In this document: one piece after another, positions 40,111-53,250 of the stretch
Layout of the letters: each line of letters starts with the position of its first letter
Position numbering within the stretch: the first letter of the stretch is position 1
Assembly (NCBI RefSeq): GCF_021155765.1
Contig: NC_060112.1
Coordinates: 5,518,001 to 5,582,000, forward strand
DNA length: 64,000 bases
Reading direction: 5' to 3'
Source of the DNA: Diprion similis
Lineage: Eukaryota > Arthropoda > Insecta > Hymenoptera > Diprionidae
The notes under the pieces: model-generated
Databases searched by the model: none
What the model saw: only the letters and a program-made list of their open reading frames with translations
Told to the model about the DNA's origin: nothing
Translations under genes and position numbers: made by a program

Positions 40111-41927
40111 AAATTTTCACTCCAAACATTTATCATTAACGGGACGGATTTTTTTCTCGATCGCTTGTTCAATCGCAAATTATCGCCGTAGCCGCTTCCA
40201 GACAAGCGAAATTCGAGTTTTCGATTATCCTACTTTTTTTTTCATTTGTCGTAATGTTCGCTCGAACATCGAAAGACCGTTATTGACCCTTTTATTTTTC
40301 CCCCCAGAATAAATCACCAAGTAAAAGTGTTTGTACGGTTTTTTTTTTTGTCAATTGTTTTGGTTTCTTCTTATTCTTGGTTCCCCGTTTTTCACTTTCT
40401 TTTTTATCCAACCCCCTGCAGCCTCTTTCACTATCTATAACAATGGCTGACTTTGGTTTAACGCGTGATGAACGACTGCAAGTATAAAGTCATCAGAGAA
40501 TATATACACAACGACCGAATTGGCTGTCATCAAGTATCGATCAACCTGGAATTTTAGTGTTTCGCGAGATAAAATAAAAAATTACAATGTCGAATAAAAT
40601 TGATTTGTGATGTTTATTGTGAATCTTGATAATGTCTTTCGAAATAAAACGAAGAAAGTTCGATGTTGAATAAAATCAACCTGGAATCATTAACGATTGT
40701 GAATGAAAATCGTGTTTCTGTGCCATCGAAAATTTCTAAACGTAACATAGACGTTGAAACAAAGGACCGAAATTTCGGAACAAACTGATCGAATCCGATA
40801 TCATTCGATAAGAAGATAAGAAACTATTATAAAAAAAAAAAATAGATTACGCATTCAACAAACATAATAGTTACAATAACACAGCATTAATTTTGCTGTG
40901 TAAGATTAAAAAAGAAGTGCGGTAATCAGGTAGTATCGACGAATAAAATCAATACAGCCTGCAAATATAAATGTTGAAAACAGTGAAGCGGACGTTGAAC
41001 GACTGGAAGAAAAATTTTTTCCGACAAAAAATATTACGTTATAATCGTTTGAAAATAGAGAAAGTTGTTACTATAATAACCCAGTTACCGATCATCCCTT
41101 CGGTTTCGCTGAAAAATTACCGAATCACGTAAGGCCGCCCCTCCTCGCGTTCTAAAGTGATAAAAAATATTTAGCAAGTGTAAATTCCGGATCTCGGATT
41201 AAAAATATACAAATACAATCAAGCTTGAAAAATATGCATTAAATCTGGGGATAATTTTCTCAGTGGTAATATAAAATTAAGTGAATATAAGAAGATAAAA
41301 TTTATGCAGTCAAGGACGAATGCGGATTCGGAACTCTTGGTACGTTGGCAAATTTCGGCGTTATCTTAAGGGCAAGGTATTGCGGAAGGACCGCGTATGC
41401 AATGCGGGGGGGGGGGGGAGATCACAAGAGAACGGTAATGGCAGGGGATGTGAACCAACTCCGAGCAAAGAACTCCATCACTCTGCAGCGAGCCGATCAA
41501 TGCACAGGCCAGTTTCACTTTCGTAGCGTTAAAGGGTGCACTCAGTCACTGCACAACGTTATACATGTAACGTAATTCACGATGCGGTCTCGCCGAGCCA
41601 ACGCTAATTTCCGTTAAAGTAAATTCGGCACTAACGAGAAAGGTAAAAGCTCCTACGAGGCTTCGGGAATTTTTCCAAACCGCAAAAGACGCCGCGCGGC
41701 GTTCTCCAGCATTTATTCAAACCCGTTCTCCATCTTGAAGCGAGCCGAATTCCGATCACAATAATTTTGGGAAAAGCAATCTGAATTCGCGGCTGTTTTC
41801 AACTTTTCAGTGAGGATTTTTCCGGGGGAGTTAGTGCCAGCCGGTTCCTCTGCCGCGCGATTGGACTCTCCATTTTGGATTCACGCGCCTCGAAAGCCAA
41901 CCTGAATTCTCAAACTTTTTGTTACAG
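40111..41927. other. AT-rich DNA just upstream of the first Blimp-1 coding exon
   Basis: No coding exon is seen. It includes a 13-nt G tract at 41406-41418 and a GC-richer patch near 41640-41870. It ends in a pyrimidine-rich acceptor (ttttgttacag, 41927) directly before the Blimp-1 coding exon, so part of this is probably intron. Confidence 0.5.
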
Positions 41928-41933
41928 TAAAAT

Positions 41934-44900
41934 ATGGAGGGCAGCGAGTGGGATCATGGCACCCTCAGGGAAGAGGAATTCGAACAGCATGCAGTCTATC
42001 TGGTGCCCGACGTCACTCCCAGTCCCAATGACGCCAACCGCGCCGAAGCCTCTCTGCCAAGGAACCTGGTCCTCAAGCCTTCCCAAGCCCTGAACGATGT
42101 AAGATTGAGCTGAATTTTAAAATTTATTTTACAGCAAAAATACTGTCGGAAACTCGAATTTTTTACATAATCATCATATTGCCACTGAGAATTTCATTTG
42201 TTTATATATATGTTATCGATTTATTGCTGCACCAACAATAAATTGTCACAATACTTACAAAAACAGTAACATCATACTTGATTTTCTGGTTGTGGCTACA
42301 AAATTCATTTTCATTTTCTTCGGTGTGCGACGATATTAATTTCGGTGCAACGTCAGGTTCTCGGAGAAGTGAATTTTTCACAAGACCAAATTTCTCTCAA
42401 AGAGCGTGAATAAAATAACGATTAACAAGCATGAAACGGAGTTTTCGAGATTAATGCTTTGATCGATTCTGAGAATTTGGTTATTTTTTTTATCCAGCCG
42501 TCATGTGGTTATTTTCTTGTGACTAGTTATAGACCCTAACGACCAGAATCGGACCGTGGATCAACTCCGAGCCTTATTAAGACAACCTAGTCATCTTGCT
42601 GAATAATGGTCATTTATTGTTCATTTCTATTTTTATAAAAAATATCAAATACTGATTTATAAGATCAGAAAATGCAAATAAGTTTGTTGGTAAGTTTCTG
42701 ACATAAGTCTTGAAATTGTATCGTGTTCAATTGAGAATCGAGAATCCTTGGCGGGATTTTTTATGTCCGATTATCATTATCGAAAAGGTTATTCAAGTCT
42801 TACCTACGAATTCATACATTTTTGAATCTTTCCTTGAGATCTATGAATTACTGAATGACTTGTAAACATCGTTTCAAAAAATACAATACGCATTCCGGAA
42901 TAGCAAGCGTCTAAAATGAATGCATAAAATAACTAAGATGGATCTGATCGTTCCTCTATAAAAAAAAATCTCTAAAAATTTCTTCCAGAATTCCGAAGCT
43001 CTTTGCTTCTTTGATTCATTTCAATACGTGGACAGTGTTCATTTCCGAGTAGGCATAGAGCGCAATTAGCTGAAGCCATGAAAAAACCTTTCTCTCTGTC
43101 TATCTCTCCACTAATCAGTGAAGGGGAAAAATGAACTGATTATATGTACCTATAGCGTAAACAAAATGACCTCCATTGTAACATATATTGTTATCAATTT
43201 TCAATGAAATGAAAATTCTTGAAAAAATTCCATGAAATGAAGGTTCTCCTTTGCGTCAAACAGGCGTTTTTGAAATACGCTATTCACGCGTATCATTTCG
43301 TAAATACGCCTTCAAATATCTCTTGTATCATGCTTCAATATACCTACTCGTACACGTATTACGTTTGGCTGCTTAAAATAATCTTCCTCCAAACAACTTA
43401 TGTATTTCGATGGGTATGTTGTCAAATGTCATTGTGTATTGCGCGAGCTGCAGAATAGCTACGGACTACAACATTCGAACTGACATAAGGCTGAATTTTT
43501 ATTCATATGTTTTACTTTGATTTTTTTTTGAACCACTAATCCGTACGATTGATACTAGATAATTAATCAATAACTTAGCAACAGTATGTCGACGGAAGTT
43601 TATATTTCGTGTAATAAAACAACCGAATATTAAAATAAAGTAAACTACAACTGAACGGTACAAAAATTTTAATGTGTGGTATTCAAAAGTCAATTTATAT
43701 TTCGTCAACTGAAAGAACTGAATACTAAGAAATAAAATACTGAAACTAACGAAACCAAATCCTCTTGAAACTCGGTATTAAACAACGTCGAAATTATAAA
43801 TACAATACAGAAAAATGTAGTATATTTATCACTCAGAAATCCAAGCTGCTACATTAACTTAAACTGAATTTTCAAAAATTCTAAATGCTATACAGAGTAG
43901 TTGAAACACCACTTCGAAAGGCATTTAAATTTCATGGAGTGAAAAAAATAAATAAATAAAGTGATTCCAGCCATCACAATCGTGAGAAAAGTTGACTGGA
44001 ATAAAATTTGTAAAAATTGCTTATTTCCTGCACCGATTCTGAAAATATCGCTTGCAACTGTTCTTTCAGGTCCTGGGAGTTTGGAGTACAAGTTACATCC
44101 CGAAGGGAACGAGGTTCGGCCCTTTAGTAGGACAAGTCTACACGAAGGACTTGGTGCCGGCAGACGCTAACCGGAAGTACTTCTGGAGGGTGAGTAGTAC
44201 ACAGTATAACATATCAGCTATAGTGCAGAGCCAAGAAGATAGCCGTTACCCGCCTGCAGTCGTTACCCGTTGCATTAAACACGAAGCGAAGTTATGAGTA
44301 AGTTGATAAACCGCGTTGATAGTACGGTACATTCTGCCTCATACATCTTCGTGCTTTCCGCGGCGTTTCGCCCGCACGGGGGTCACGCGAGTTGCGGGTA
44401 CCGTTAAACTCCGCAACGCCTTTTGGTTTCAATCGAAGATAGCGATCGGCGACCATTTACATGATCCGCGTGTGTAACTCGCCCAGTTTGCGTAACAATT
44501 TTGAATGCACGAACGTGCAGTCCAATCGAATTTTTCCTGTCGTGTCCCGTCCAACGGTCCCGGGGAACGCGGAATCGAACGGAGCCCTGTCCCTTCTCTA
44601 TGACGTTATGTACCCACACGTTTACCGTTGCTCGAAACACTTTTGAGCGTCTAACCCATCGGGCGAAAGGTCGCTCCTTGCACCAGTCGGGAACTCCGCT
44701 ATGACATGTTCTTTCACTGTTCTCTTCAACTCGCTCGCCTTGCAGCCAAGAAGAACGGTTCTACTCAAGGCCGATACTCTTTATGTTCTCCCAAGACAAC
44801 TGCAGGTTTCACAAATTCCAAACACTGGGTCTGACGGTACAGTCAATAGCAATTGAGCCCATGGGTCAAATAACGGCTTAAGTCGATTTAAGTTTTGGTA

Positions 44901-47900
44901 GGAAAAAGGGAAGAAAAGATTAAGTTGTCGGTATTTCAACACGGTGCACGCATCGCTTGTCATGGTCACTGCAGCGTTAAAAATTGATGGAAACATCCAG
45001 AATTCACAAGGTATACAGTTGAGATTATACACAAGACCGAAAAATGACTCAAGTCGATTAAAGCTGTCATTTGTGACCCATGGGCTAAATTATTCCCAGT
45101 CGTTTTGAGCTCGCTCAAATTAAAAAACCGTTCGAAAGTGTTGATCGACGGAAATGAAAATGGCCGCTTCTAACGACGACGAGACTGATCGCAGGTCGAG
45201 TGTACGATTAGTTTAATACAATAGACTGGTTGTCAATGACTAAAATCGGAAACAATTAACACACCTAATGACATCATCGAGGCATTAGACTGCAGCAGTC
45301 AACTATTGTGAGATAATGGCGATGGCTATCTTTCTAACAGTTTTCTTTGTCTTCTCTGATGTTCCCTTCCTTTTGTTTTTTTTCCTTTATGCGCGTGCTT
45401 TAGTGTCTCTAATTCTTTGTTACGCGATGAGGATTCGATGGCTCTGCACGTCACGTAGGACTTACAGTTTATTCGACGATTGCAAAGCGGTTCCTCTATA
45501 ATTGCTTATACATTTTTTTTCTTTTTCTTTATGGTGTGCAGGTATACAAGAACAATGAATTGTTCTACTACATCGACGGATATGACGTACAGAAATCAAA
45601 TTGGATGCGATACGTCAATCCTGCTTACTCCTCAGAGTCCCAGAACCTCATCGCTTGTCAATACAAGGTAAGCATCAACAGCGATGTTCGACTTGTTCAC
45701 GTAACTCAGGATGGCATTAGTCGATTCTTAATTCGGAAGTCGCTGATTAATTTAAAATACTTTCTGAGAGATTTCCGACAGTTGATGGTATAGCTACGTG
45801 GAGAAATAGAGTTTAAGGAATCGAATCATCTGGAGAGTAACTACATATGCTTCCATCTTGTGTGTTTCAGACGAATATTTATTTCTACACCATCAAGCCA
45901 ATCCTACCGAACCAAGAACTCCTTGTGTGGTATTGCAGGGAATTCGCGGAAAGGCTCAACTACCCTTTGACCGGAGAGCTAATGCTGCAAAGAATAAGTA
46001 ATTATCAGATGCTAAATAACTACGATATGATACAATTGAAGTTCGAACTTTGTAGAATACTTGTAGCTAAAAAAATCGGTGTACTATTTCTGACAAAGGA
46101 ATGTGACGATTGTGTTACAGGACAACAGGTTCAACAGTCGGCAATACCGCCTGAAATACCAACGTCCGTTGAAACGACCCCAATGAAGGAGGGTGTGATA
46201 TACGAGAGGCGTTCTCAGATGACGCCAACCGACGGCTCGGTGAGATCGGACGAGGGTTACCACTCGAATGGCTACCACGACGAGATACTGACGCCGCCTG
46301 AGGAGAGCAGTGAGTCGGATTCAGAGAACAACTACGTGTTGGACTTCAGCAAGAACGCAAAGGGTCCAAGCAGCGAGATACTGAAGCAGGATAGCAGCGT
46401 AGTGAAAAATGAGTACCGTAAGGTGAAGATAAAGATCAGCAAGACGTACAACAACAATAATAACAACAACAACGGCTTCAACAAGAGCATGGAAAATATA
46501 AAGGAGAGGGACGAAATGTTAAGCGGTGCGATATCGCCGGACGTCCATCAGCTCCAAAAGTCAATCTCGCCGACGCTGGTCATCCAGAAGAACACGGTCT
46601 TGTCATCGTCGAACGAGGAGCCGGCCGAGAAGATGCCAAAGCAGTTCTACGAGCCGGAAGTGAAGTCCTCGGGTCTTCCGATGCCCGGAACCCGACCCCA
46701 GTACCTGACGAATTCCAGTAGCATCCTGGAGAACATCCTCCTACGAAGCAACACCGACAGTAACAACAACACCAGCGGGAACGGAACAAACGGCGGTGAA
46801 AACTGCACCCCAAATTCCGTGACCCCGCCACCGTCGAGCCCGACGGAGATGGCTTACTCGTACAAAAAGTCCCACAGGTACGGTAACATCATGCCCTGCA
46901 GTCCGGACTCCAGCTCGAACCTGCCGATGCAGACCGAGCTCCCCGGAAACGGGGTGAATTCGACGACCGGTCTGCTGCAGAGCAACGCCGCGTTGCATTC
47001 CAGCACCGGAAGCCTGCACTCAAACAGTTCAGGCAGTGTTGTTCTCCACTCCGTGAAGCCTCAACGGAAGTCAAAGAGCCCATCACCTGCCGCCACTATC
47101 CTCTACTCCACCTCCTCCATCACCCAGATTCCCAGCGAGTCCAGCTCCGTCTACCTTAACACCAGTCCCAGCCTTGCCCCCATGTCGCCGGTCCAGTCTC
47201 CCTACCCCTACGGCCTCTACCACCAGGGTAATCACCTCCACCACAACGTCGCCCCGCTTTCCATAAACACAGCCTATTCGCCGACCCCGACCAGCATGTA
47301 CGGGGACCGAAACGAGCGCAGAATCGAGTCTCACCACCAGCTTCCCACCTCGTCGACCATGCAGATGGACGGGAACCAGGCCCTGATAACTGGCACGCAC
47401 AACCTTCACCTGGGCCATCATCCCGGACTTACCATATCGAATTCGATGAACAGGTACTCCCCGGCCAGCTCGCTATCCCCCGATGATCACGGGTGCTCAC
47501 AGAGCGGAGCGCTCAGTCCCAACTCCCAGGGGTCCAGGGGTTATCGGTCCCTGCCCTACCCCCTCAAGAAGAAGGACGGGAAGATGCACTACGAGTGCAA
47601 TGTATGCTGCAAGACATTCGGCCAGTTATCGAACCTCAAGGTTCATCTCAGGACCCACTCAGGGGAGAGACCGTTCAAGTGCAACGTTTGCACGAAGAGC
47701 TTCACGCAGCTCGCTCACCTGCAGAAGCATCATCTGGTTCATACCGGTAATTGTTTAGTCCATTTTCCTTCGGATGCGGCTCAAAGTTCCGAATTCACAA
47801 ATTTCGGACAGCAGACCGTTACATCGAATGGTTGAAACTCCCAACTTTATTAAGCTTCAGATATTATCTGGTAAACGCTTCACGGCATATGAAAAGATCA

Positions 47901-49062
47901 GTAGTGACGTTTGGAGTTATGACCATTCGAAACCCTGATCTATGAGGAACCTTGACACCGCACCCTTTCCTTCTTTGGTATTCCGTTATGGTGCCTTCTA
48001 TTTTATCTTTAATTGTTTGTTCAATCACGTTTTTGTTCTCCAGGCGAGAAACCGCACCAGTGTGAAATCTGCAAAAAGAGGTTCAGCTCTACGTCAAACC
48101 TGAAAACCCACCTGCGCCTTCATTCGGGGCAAAAACCCTACGCCTGCGATCTCTGTCCCGCCAAATTCACCCAGTTCGTTCATCTCAAGCTTCACAAGAG
48201 GCTTCATACCAACGAACGTCCCTATACTTGCCAGGGTTGTGACAAAAAGTATATCAGCGCCAGCGGCCTAAGGACACACTGGAAAACCACCAGCTGTCGG
48301 CCAAACAACATCGAGGATGAACTTGCTCTTGCCGCTGCCGTTGGATCACCCAACTATTATGAATATGGGCCCGATATGAGCGTCGGTAAGTTTCTCCAAC
48401 ATCAATACTAGAAAACAATACGTGGAAAAAACTACTCTTCTTCACTCTTTCGTGTCAAAATGTCTGATAAAAATATTTGCAAGCCCTAAGTTCTCTGTGT
48501 TTGGAAAATTTTCACCGTTAATTCTTGGTACAGTTTGTCTATTTGCAAGGGTTCTTGGCTGATTCTAAATTCTCAATATCGTGTTGAAAGCATGGGAAAA
48601 ATCAAACAAGCAGCGAATTCAATGTTTTGAAATGCGTATTTATTTTCGATGTGGCGTCACTTTTTGTTACATAGGACATTTTGTTACATTCCTTAATTAC
48701 TGGTTCTACTTGTCTTAGGGCTCTAGATATAATCGAGCCTTGTTGATTAGTTTGCCTGCGGGATTCTTATGAATGGAAGTGTTTGAAACGCGCAAATTCG
48801 ACTGAAATCATTCCTAAAACTTAATTATTTGTTATTTTCAGGAAACATGTCGTCGAAAGAGTGTGAGTTGGAGCACATCGATAATTACGAAAGACGCAGC
48901 AACAGCGTCGGGAATAACGTGGTTGGTCCAGGAAATGCGGTAGGTGTTGGAAACGGTCACGGACACGGGCCGCATTCGACGTCGTTGCACAATTTGGAAA
49001 ACTCGGTGGGCAGGCCGAGCGTGATAGAGTCGTCCCAACCGCACATCATCGAATGCACTTAA
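41934..49062 (+). CDS. Blimp-1: Blimp-1/PRDM1 transcriptional repressor, PR domain plus five zinc fingers
   Basis: This is a sequence-specific nuclear repressor that, in insects, links ecdysone pulses to developmental timing and tracheal and cuticle development (known family role). Coding exons are 41934-42098, 44070-44189, 45542-45667, 45871-45997, 46121-47746, 48044-48385 and 48842-49062; phases join throughout, giving 908 aa. The PR domain (about residues 45-170) shows [25 protein letters not shown], the [11 protein letters not shown] block and [20 protein letters not shown], very close to vertebrate PRDM1. A long Ser/Pro/Asn-rich linker with a poly-Asn run (about 289-297) leads to [19 protein letters not shown] and tandem C2H2 fingers (about 670-800) with TGEKP-like linkers; the fifth finger ends in Cys in place of the last His. 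The last exon adds a His/Gly/Asn-rich tail. The ATG at 41934 follows an intron acceptor at 41927. The 123-nt segment 45998-46120 has GT-AG ends and is stop-free and in frame, so a 949-aa form is possible. Confidence 0.97.
42099..44069 (+). other. Blimp-1 intron between coding exons 1 and 2
   Basis: An AT-rich intron with a gtaaga donor and a ttctttcag acceptor. Nothing else is recognised inside it. Confidence 0.85.
44840..45100. repeat. Foldback element inside the second coding intron of Blimp-1
   Basis: The left arm from 44856 begins AGCCCATGGGTCA and continues to about 44902 with CTTAAGTCGATTTAAG. The right arm, about 45040-45086, carries CTCAAGTCGATTAAAG and ends TGACCCATGGGCT. Weaker pairing extends outward (AGTCAATAGCAATTG against AATTATTCCCAGT). 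Total length is about 250 bp with a spacer near 140 bp. No coding capacity; likely a non-autonomous DNA transposon. Confidence 0.6.
45998..46120 (+). other. Optional intron of Blimp-1: 123 nt, in frame and stop-free
   Basis: The donor AATAA|gtaatt and acceptor tgtgttacag|GACAACAG fit splicing from a phase-1 codon, giving LMLQRIRQQVQQ. Read through, it adds 41 residues without a stop. The segment is AT-rich and its peptide looks unlike the low-complexity neighbours, which favours intron as the usual state. Confidence 0.75.
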
Positions 49063-50290
49063 GAGATGAAAAATAGGCGGAGAAGCTAGAGAACGTTGAG
49101 AAAAGAGTATTAAATTAAGCTAGTTTCAGAGCGTATATATTGTAATAATGAGCGCGCAAAATCCACCCACGGACTCGGTGAATCATATAAGGTGTATGTG
49201 ATATTCGGATCGAAACGGGTTTCGCGATAATATGTGACACGATGATTATCGGCCCTGGAATCAGGATGAAAGCGGGCTGAAAACCCAAATTCGAAATCGA
49301 TGAAGCAAAAAAAATTTGGGCCTCTCGGGTCGCGTTATCAAATTCCAGAAACTTCCAACTGAGTTCTTCCCCTTCTTCCATCGACTCGTTATAGATTCTG
49401 GAACAATTGTTATCGTTCTTTGAATGGTTTAATCGAAAAGGCGACCCATTGATCCAATTTTGTAAAAGGTGCTAATTACGCTAAACTGCAATGTGCGAAT
49501 CAAGAGATGTGCAAATTTCGAGGGAGTGGGAAAATCGCGATCGAAAAATCGCCTTAAAGCAGGGTACCGTGTTGTTTATGGTTACGCATGCCTTGATTGT
49601 GACCCCCGCACACAAGCCAAAACTGTGCGACTTTAAGAACGCAGCGCCACGCGTTCCGAAGAACAACATCAAGTCTTTTCTTACCATTATTTTTCCATTT
49701 TTATTTATATTTTATACCGTAACTGTTGAAATGTTTGAAGCGTTGCTTTAGGCTTCGATTTTAGACATCGGAAAGTACTTCTATTTATTTATATTATATA
49801 TTGTAAAATATTAGATACAATATTGTTCTATAGCTTCGACGCGTGGCGCTCTTCTCGTCGGTCACCATTTTAATGCAGTGTGCAAGATGCAGTCCTATGC
49901 ATTATTATATAGGCGAATTGCGTGCGACGTGGTAAAGCGTACAAAAGTGTAAGAAGGAGAATAAGAAGATTAAAAAACCGAGGAAATATGAAAGAAACGA
50001 ACAAACAAATAAACAAAATGGCGGATTTTGTCGGCACCCGCCACAACTTAAAAACCAGTGACGACACGACTGCAACTATACGAGACCTGTACCTGTATAT
50101 ACTAACATTATTGATTAATTATTCGGTATTAGAAAAGTAATTTAAAGGTAAAAGAAGAGAAAACAATTTAGAAAAAAAAAATAAGAAGAAGAAAAAGGAG
50201 AGGGAGAAAGAGTAATTGATATGTAGAAAAATGAAGAACAAAAAAAGAGAAAAATAATTAAGGAGGTATACACTTAATTTAAAACACTCT

Positions 50291-50311
50291 TATATATATA
50301 TATATATATAT
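50291..50311. repeat. (TA)n microsatellite
   Basis: About ten TA units in the Blimp-1 downstream region. Confidence 0.9.
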
Positions 50312-50627
50312 GGTAAGAAACTGTGAGTGAGTGCAGGGTGATAGGCTAAATCCACGGTAACTTGATGTTTTATATTCCTCGGATTCGTTAATCTGCAAAG
50401 AGGTATTTTATGCATTCTCGCACATCCCCGGTTAATTTAATTTATTCCCAATGCGAAGGAAATCCTCTTTTTTCCTGTAGTCTTTACCTTAAATCGAGTT
50501 ACTTTGGATCCAGTATTATCACATATAAAATTCGAGAATGAAAAAATAATAACGAAACACAAGATATTTATGTTAATCATAGGCTAGTAATTTATTAATC
50601 GACCAATTATTCGTCTTCTATACACAT

Positions 50628-50657
50628 ATACACACACACACGCGCGCGCATATTGGG

Positions 50658-50688
<31 letters not shown>

Positions 50689-50711
50689 ATATATATATAT
50701 ATATATATATT
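50628..50711. repeat. Compound (CA)n-(CG)n-(TA)n microsatellite
   Basis: A CACACA run followed by CGCGCGCGC and then more than 20 TA units with one interruption. Alternating purine-pyrimidine sequence of this kind can adopt unusual DNA structure. Confidence 0.9.
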
Positions 50712-50933
50712 ATTTACAAATCATTAGTTGCGATTCAATTCATAAATTACTGATCTATGATTTCAATTATATAATACAGTCTCTATAATGGTAATAATAT
50801 TTAAAAAAAAAAGAAAAAAGTACGGATAAAGCAAATACGTAAAAAAAGATATAACGCAGATCGCTCCAGCTGCTAATTATTACTATATGAATTATTGTAT
50901 ATTGTATAATACAAGTCAAGTATACACCTGTTA

Positions 50934-50960
50934 CACACACACACACACACACGCACACAT
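50934..50960. repeat. (CA)n microsatellite
   Basis: About ten CA units with a single CG interruption. Confidence 0.9.
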
Positions 50961-52562
50961 TGTCGATTTAATTTTTATTGAAAGAAAATCTTTCGAAATA
51001 CTCGCATAGTAAAAAAATACCAACGATAAAATGAAGCTCAAGCGTACTTGAAAAAAAATGTAAATTTAAACATATTAATGATACTTACTCGTGGCTATAA
51101 AGTTCTCTGTAACATTTTAACCAAGGAAGGAGAAAAAAAACTGTTAAAGATAGCCCGAGGGCCTAGCTATTGATACTTGCAAGTAACAAAAAAAAATTAT
51201 CTGCGACCTTCCTTCGTGCAAACGCATAGCCAGAGCTTTCTGCATTTCCACTTGAAACGCGAGTTATCGCATACAACGTAGGAATGATTCCAGGCGGTAA
51301 ACCGCAAGCGCCTGTACTTACGATAGATTGCTTAACAACAATATTGGTGATAATTATAATGATAACGATCATAAGGTTTAAAAAATAGAAACATAAATGC
51401 ATGAATTTACACAGAGCGACAATGAGTCAGGAAACAATATTAATCTAAGCATTCTAATAATGAAACTACATACCATAGGGCAATTAACACAGAACATAAT
51501 TGAACGCTGTTCAAGTACTTGCACGAATAAGAAAAGAGACTAAATATATAAACTATAATCAACTTTCGTTAGCAGTATTCGTTTGAGCTTTACGTCATTG
51601 GATAAAGAAATTGTTGATGTCCATTGTCCCACATTGATAATAATCTTTTCTTGTGATCATCATCGTCATCATAGTATTCCGCGATCATCTTTGTATGATA
51701 AAAAATTATCTACGATTAACGGTGGGTTACATGTTTTCTAAGAAAAAAAAATAAATAAAATGCAAAAAGAGATGGGGTGCGAGAGAGTGAGAGTGAGAAT
51801 GAGAAAAAAAAAGTTTATTCCGTGATGTATTAATCGCGTTGCCTGGATTTTCTACTTTGTGTGCGTAACGAGCGTCGCCCACTATACATATTATACACAT
51901 TATAGATATATAACCCATGGACACATTCACGCATATACGTATATATGCGAACGTGAGAAGAAAAATTACACATGTATATAGGCGCGCGTCTATTCACCGT
52001 AGAACTACAGACTGTTGAAACAAATAGCTTTTGAAAAAAAAAAAAAAGGAAATTGAAAGATATGACGGTGTTCTACTGTGCGTAATCGCAGAAAATAAAC
52101 TATTAGAGTAACTTGTTATGTCTAAATTTGTGACGAAAAAAATAAACGAAACACACTCACACAGACACACTTTAAAAAGGAAATGAAAAAAAAAAACACT
52201 TAAATTAAATGAGATTTAAAAAATTAAATAAAACTGTACATATTATACGTATATAAGCTGATAGTAGTGGATCATTGGAAATTGGATAATTCTAACCGCC
52301 TCAGCAACTAAAAAGCAATATTTAATTCTTACCGTTATCCTGTAACGAATAACTCCAAATGTACTGTATACATTCGTATTTAATAATAATTATTACAAAT
52401 GAAGGAAGGAAATACGGAACTAAAATTAAAGAAAAAAAACAAATAATATACGATAATTGCTGCAATAATATTTCGTAAATATAGCTGCGGTGAAAATAGT
52501 TTCTTGAATTGAACTGCTGCGCGCATTTGTTATCACTTTTATTTTGTCATGATCATTTTTCT

Positions 52563-52620
52563 ATTATTAATTATTATTTTATTATTAATATTATTATTAT
52601 TATTATTATTATCATTATTA
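52563..52620. repeat. (ATT)n trinucleotide array
   Basis: ATT/TTA repeats with few interruptions; a second, less regular array lies at 52829-52885. Confidence 0.85.
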
Positions 52621-52828
52621 ATGATTAAGTAAGTGCTCAATTAGCATTTGTTTCTAAAAATAAATTATGAATATATGGCTGTTGGATATTTACAATACGA
52701 GTCTCTTTTTTTCACATCTTTTATACATGTACTGTAATTGTTTATATACAGCAATATATTATTGTGAATACTTGTTTGAGGGTCGAGTACGAGTAATCGT
52801 ATTCTTTTAAAAGAGCTAATCATTTTTA

Positions 52829-52885
52829 TTACTATTATTATTATTATTAATTATTATTAATTATTATTAATTATTATTATTACTA
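52829..52885. repeat. (ATT)n/(TTAATTA)n array
   Basis: An ATT array in which TTATTAATTA units recur about three times. Confidence 0.8.
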
Positions 52886-53250
52886 TTACTGTAAGAATCA
52901 TTTCAAACCTTACCTATTATCTGTTCTGTTGTTTATTTATTATTTGAAAAAAACTCAAATTGAAAAAACAAAAAAAATATTCGTTATTTCCGAAATATCA
53001 CTCACTGTTGGCCGTTCGGTTGTTTTTTTTTCTTATGTATTTATTTATTTATTTTTTGAATTTATTCAATTTTCGTTTCCTTTTACTTTTTATTTTTTAA
53101 TCTGTCGAATTCGACACCGATAGTTAGGAAATGAATCGGAAGCACAAAGCGTGGTATCAATAGATGTATAAGAATATAAATATAGTAAATTGTGATTGAG
53201 AAGCATTGATGAGATATTTGATAAACTCTGTCAGTAATGGAACGTGTTTT

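Larger units (their letters stand above)
49063..53250 (+). other. Probable long AT-rich 3' UTR of Blimp-1 and downstream DNA
   Basis: No coding sequence is found. The stretch becomes extremely AT-rich and is packed with simple repeats (TA, CA and ATT/TAA arrays) and many AATAAA hexamers, so the mRNA end cannot be placed. Long 3' UTRs are usual for Blimp-1-type regulators. Confidence 0.5.

Noticed and set aside
46580..47421. Minus-strand frames opposite the Blimp-1 linker exon
   Set aside because: They are antisense shadows of a GC3-rich coding exon; the plus-strand frame has homology, splice consistency and domains.
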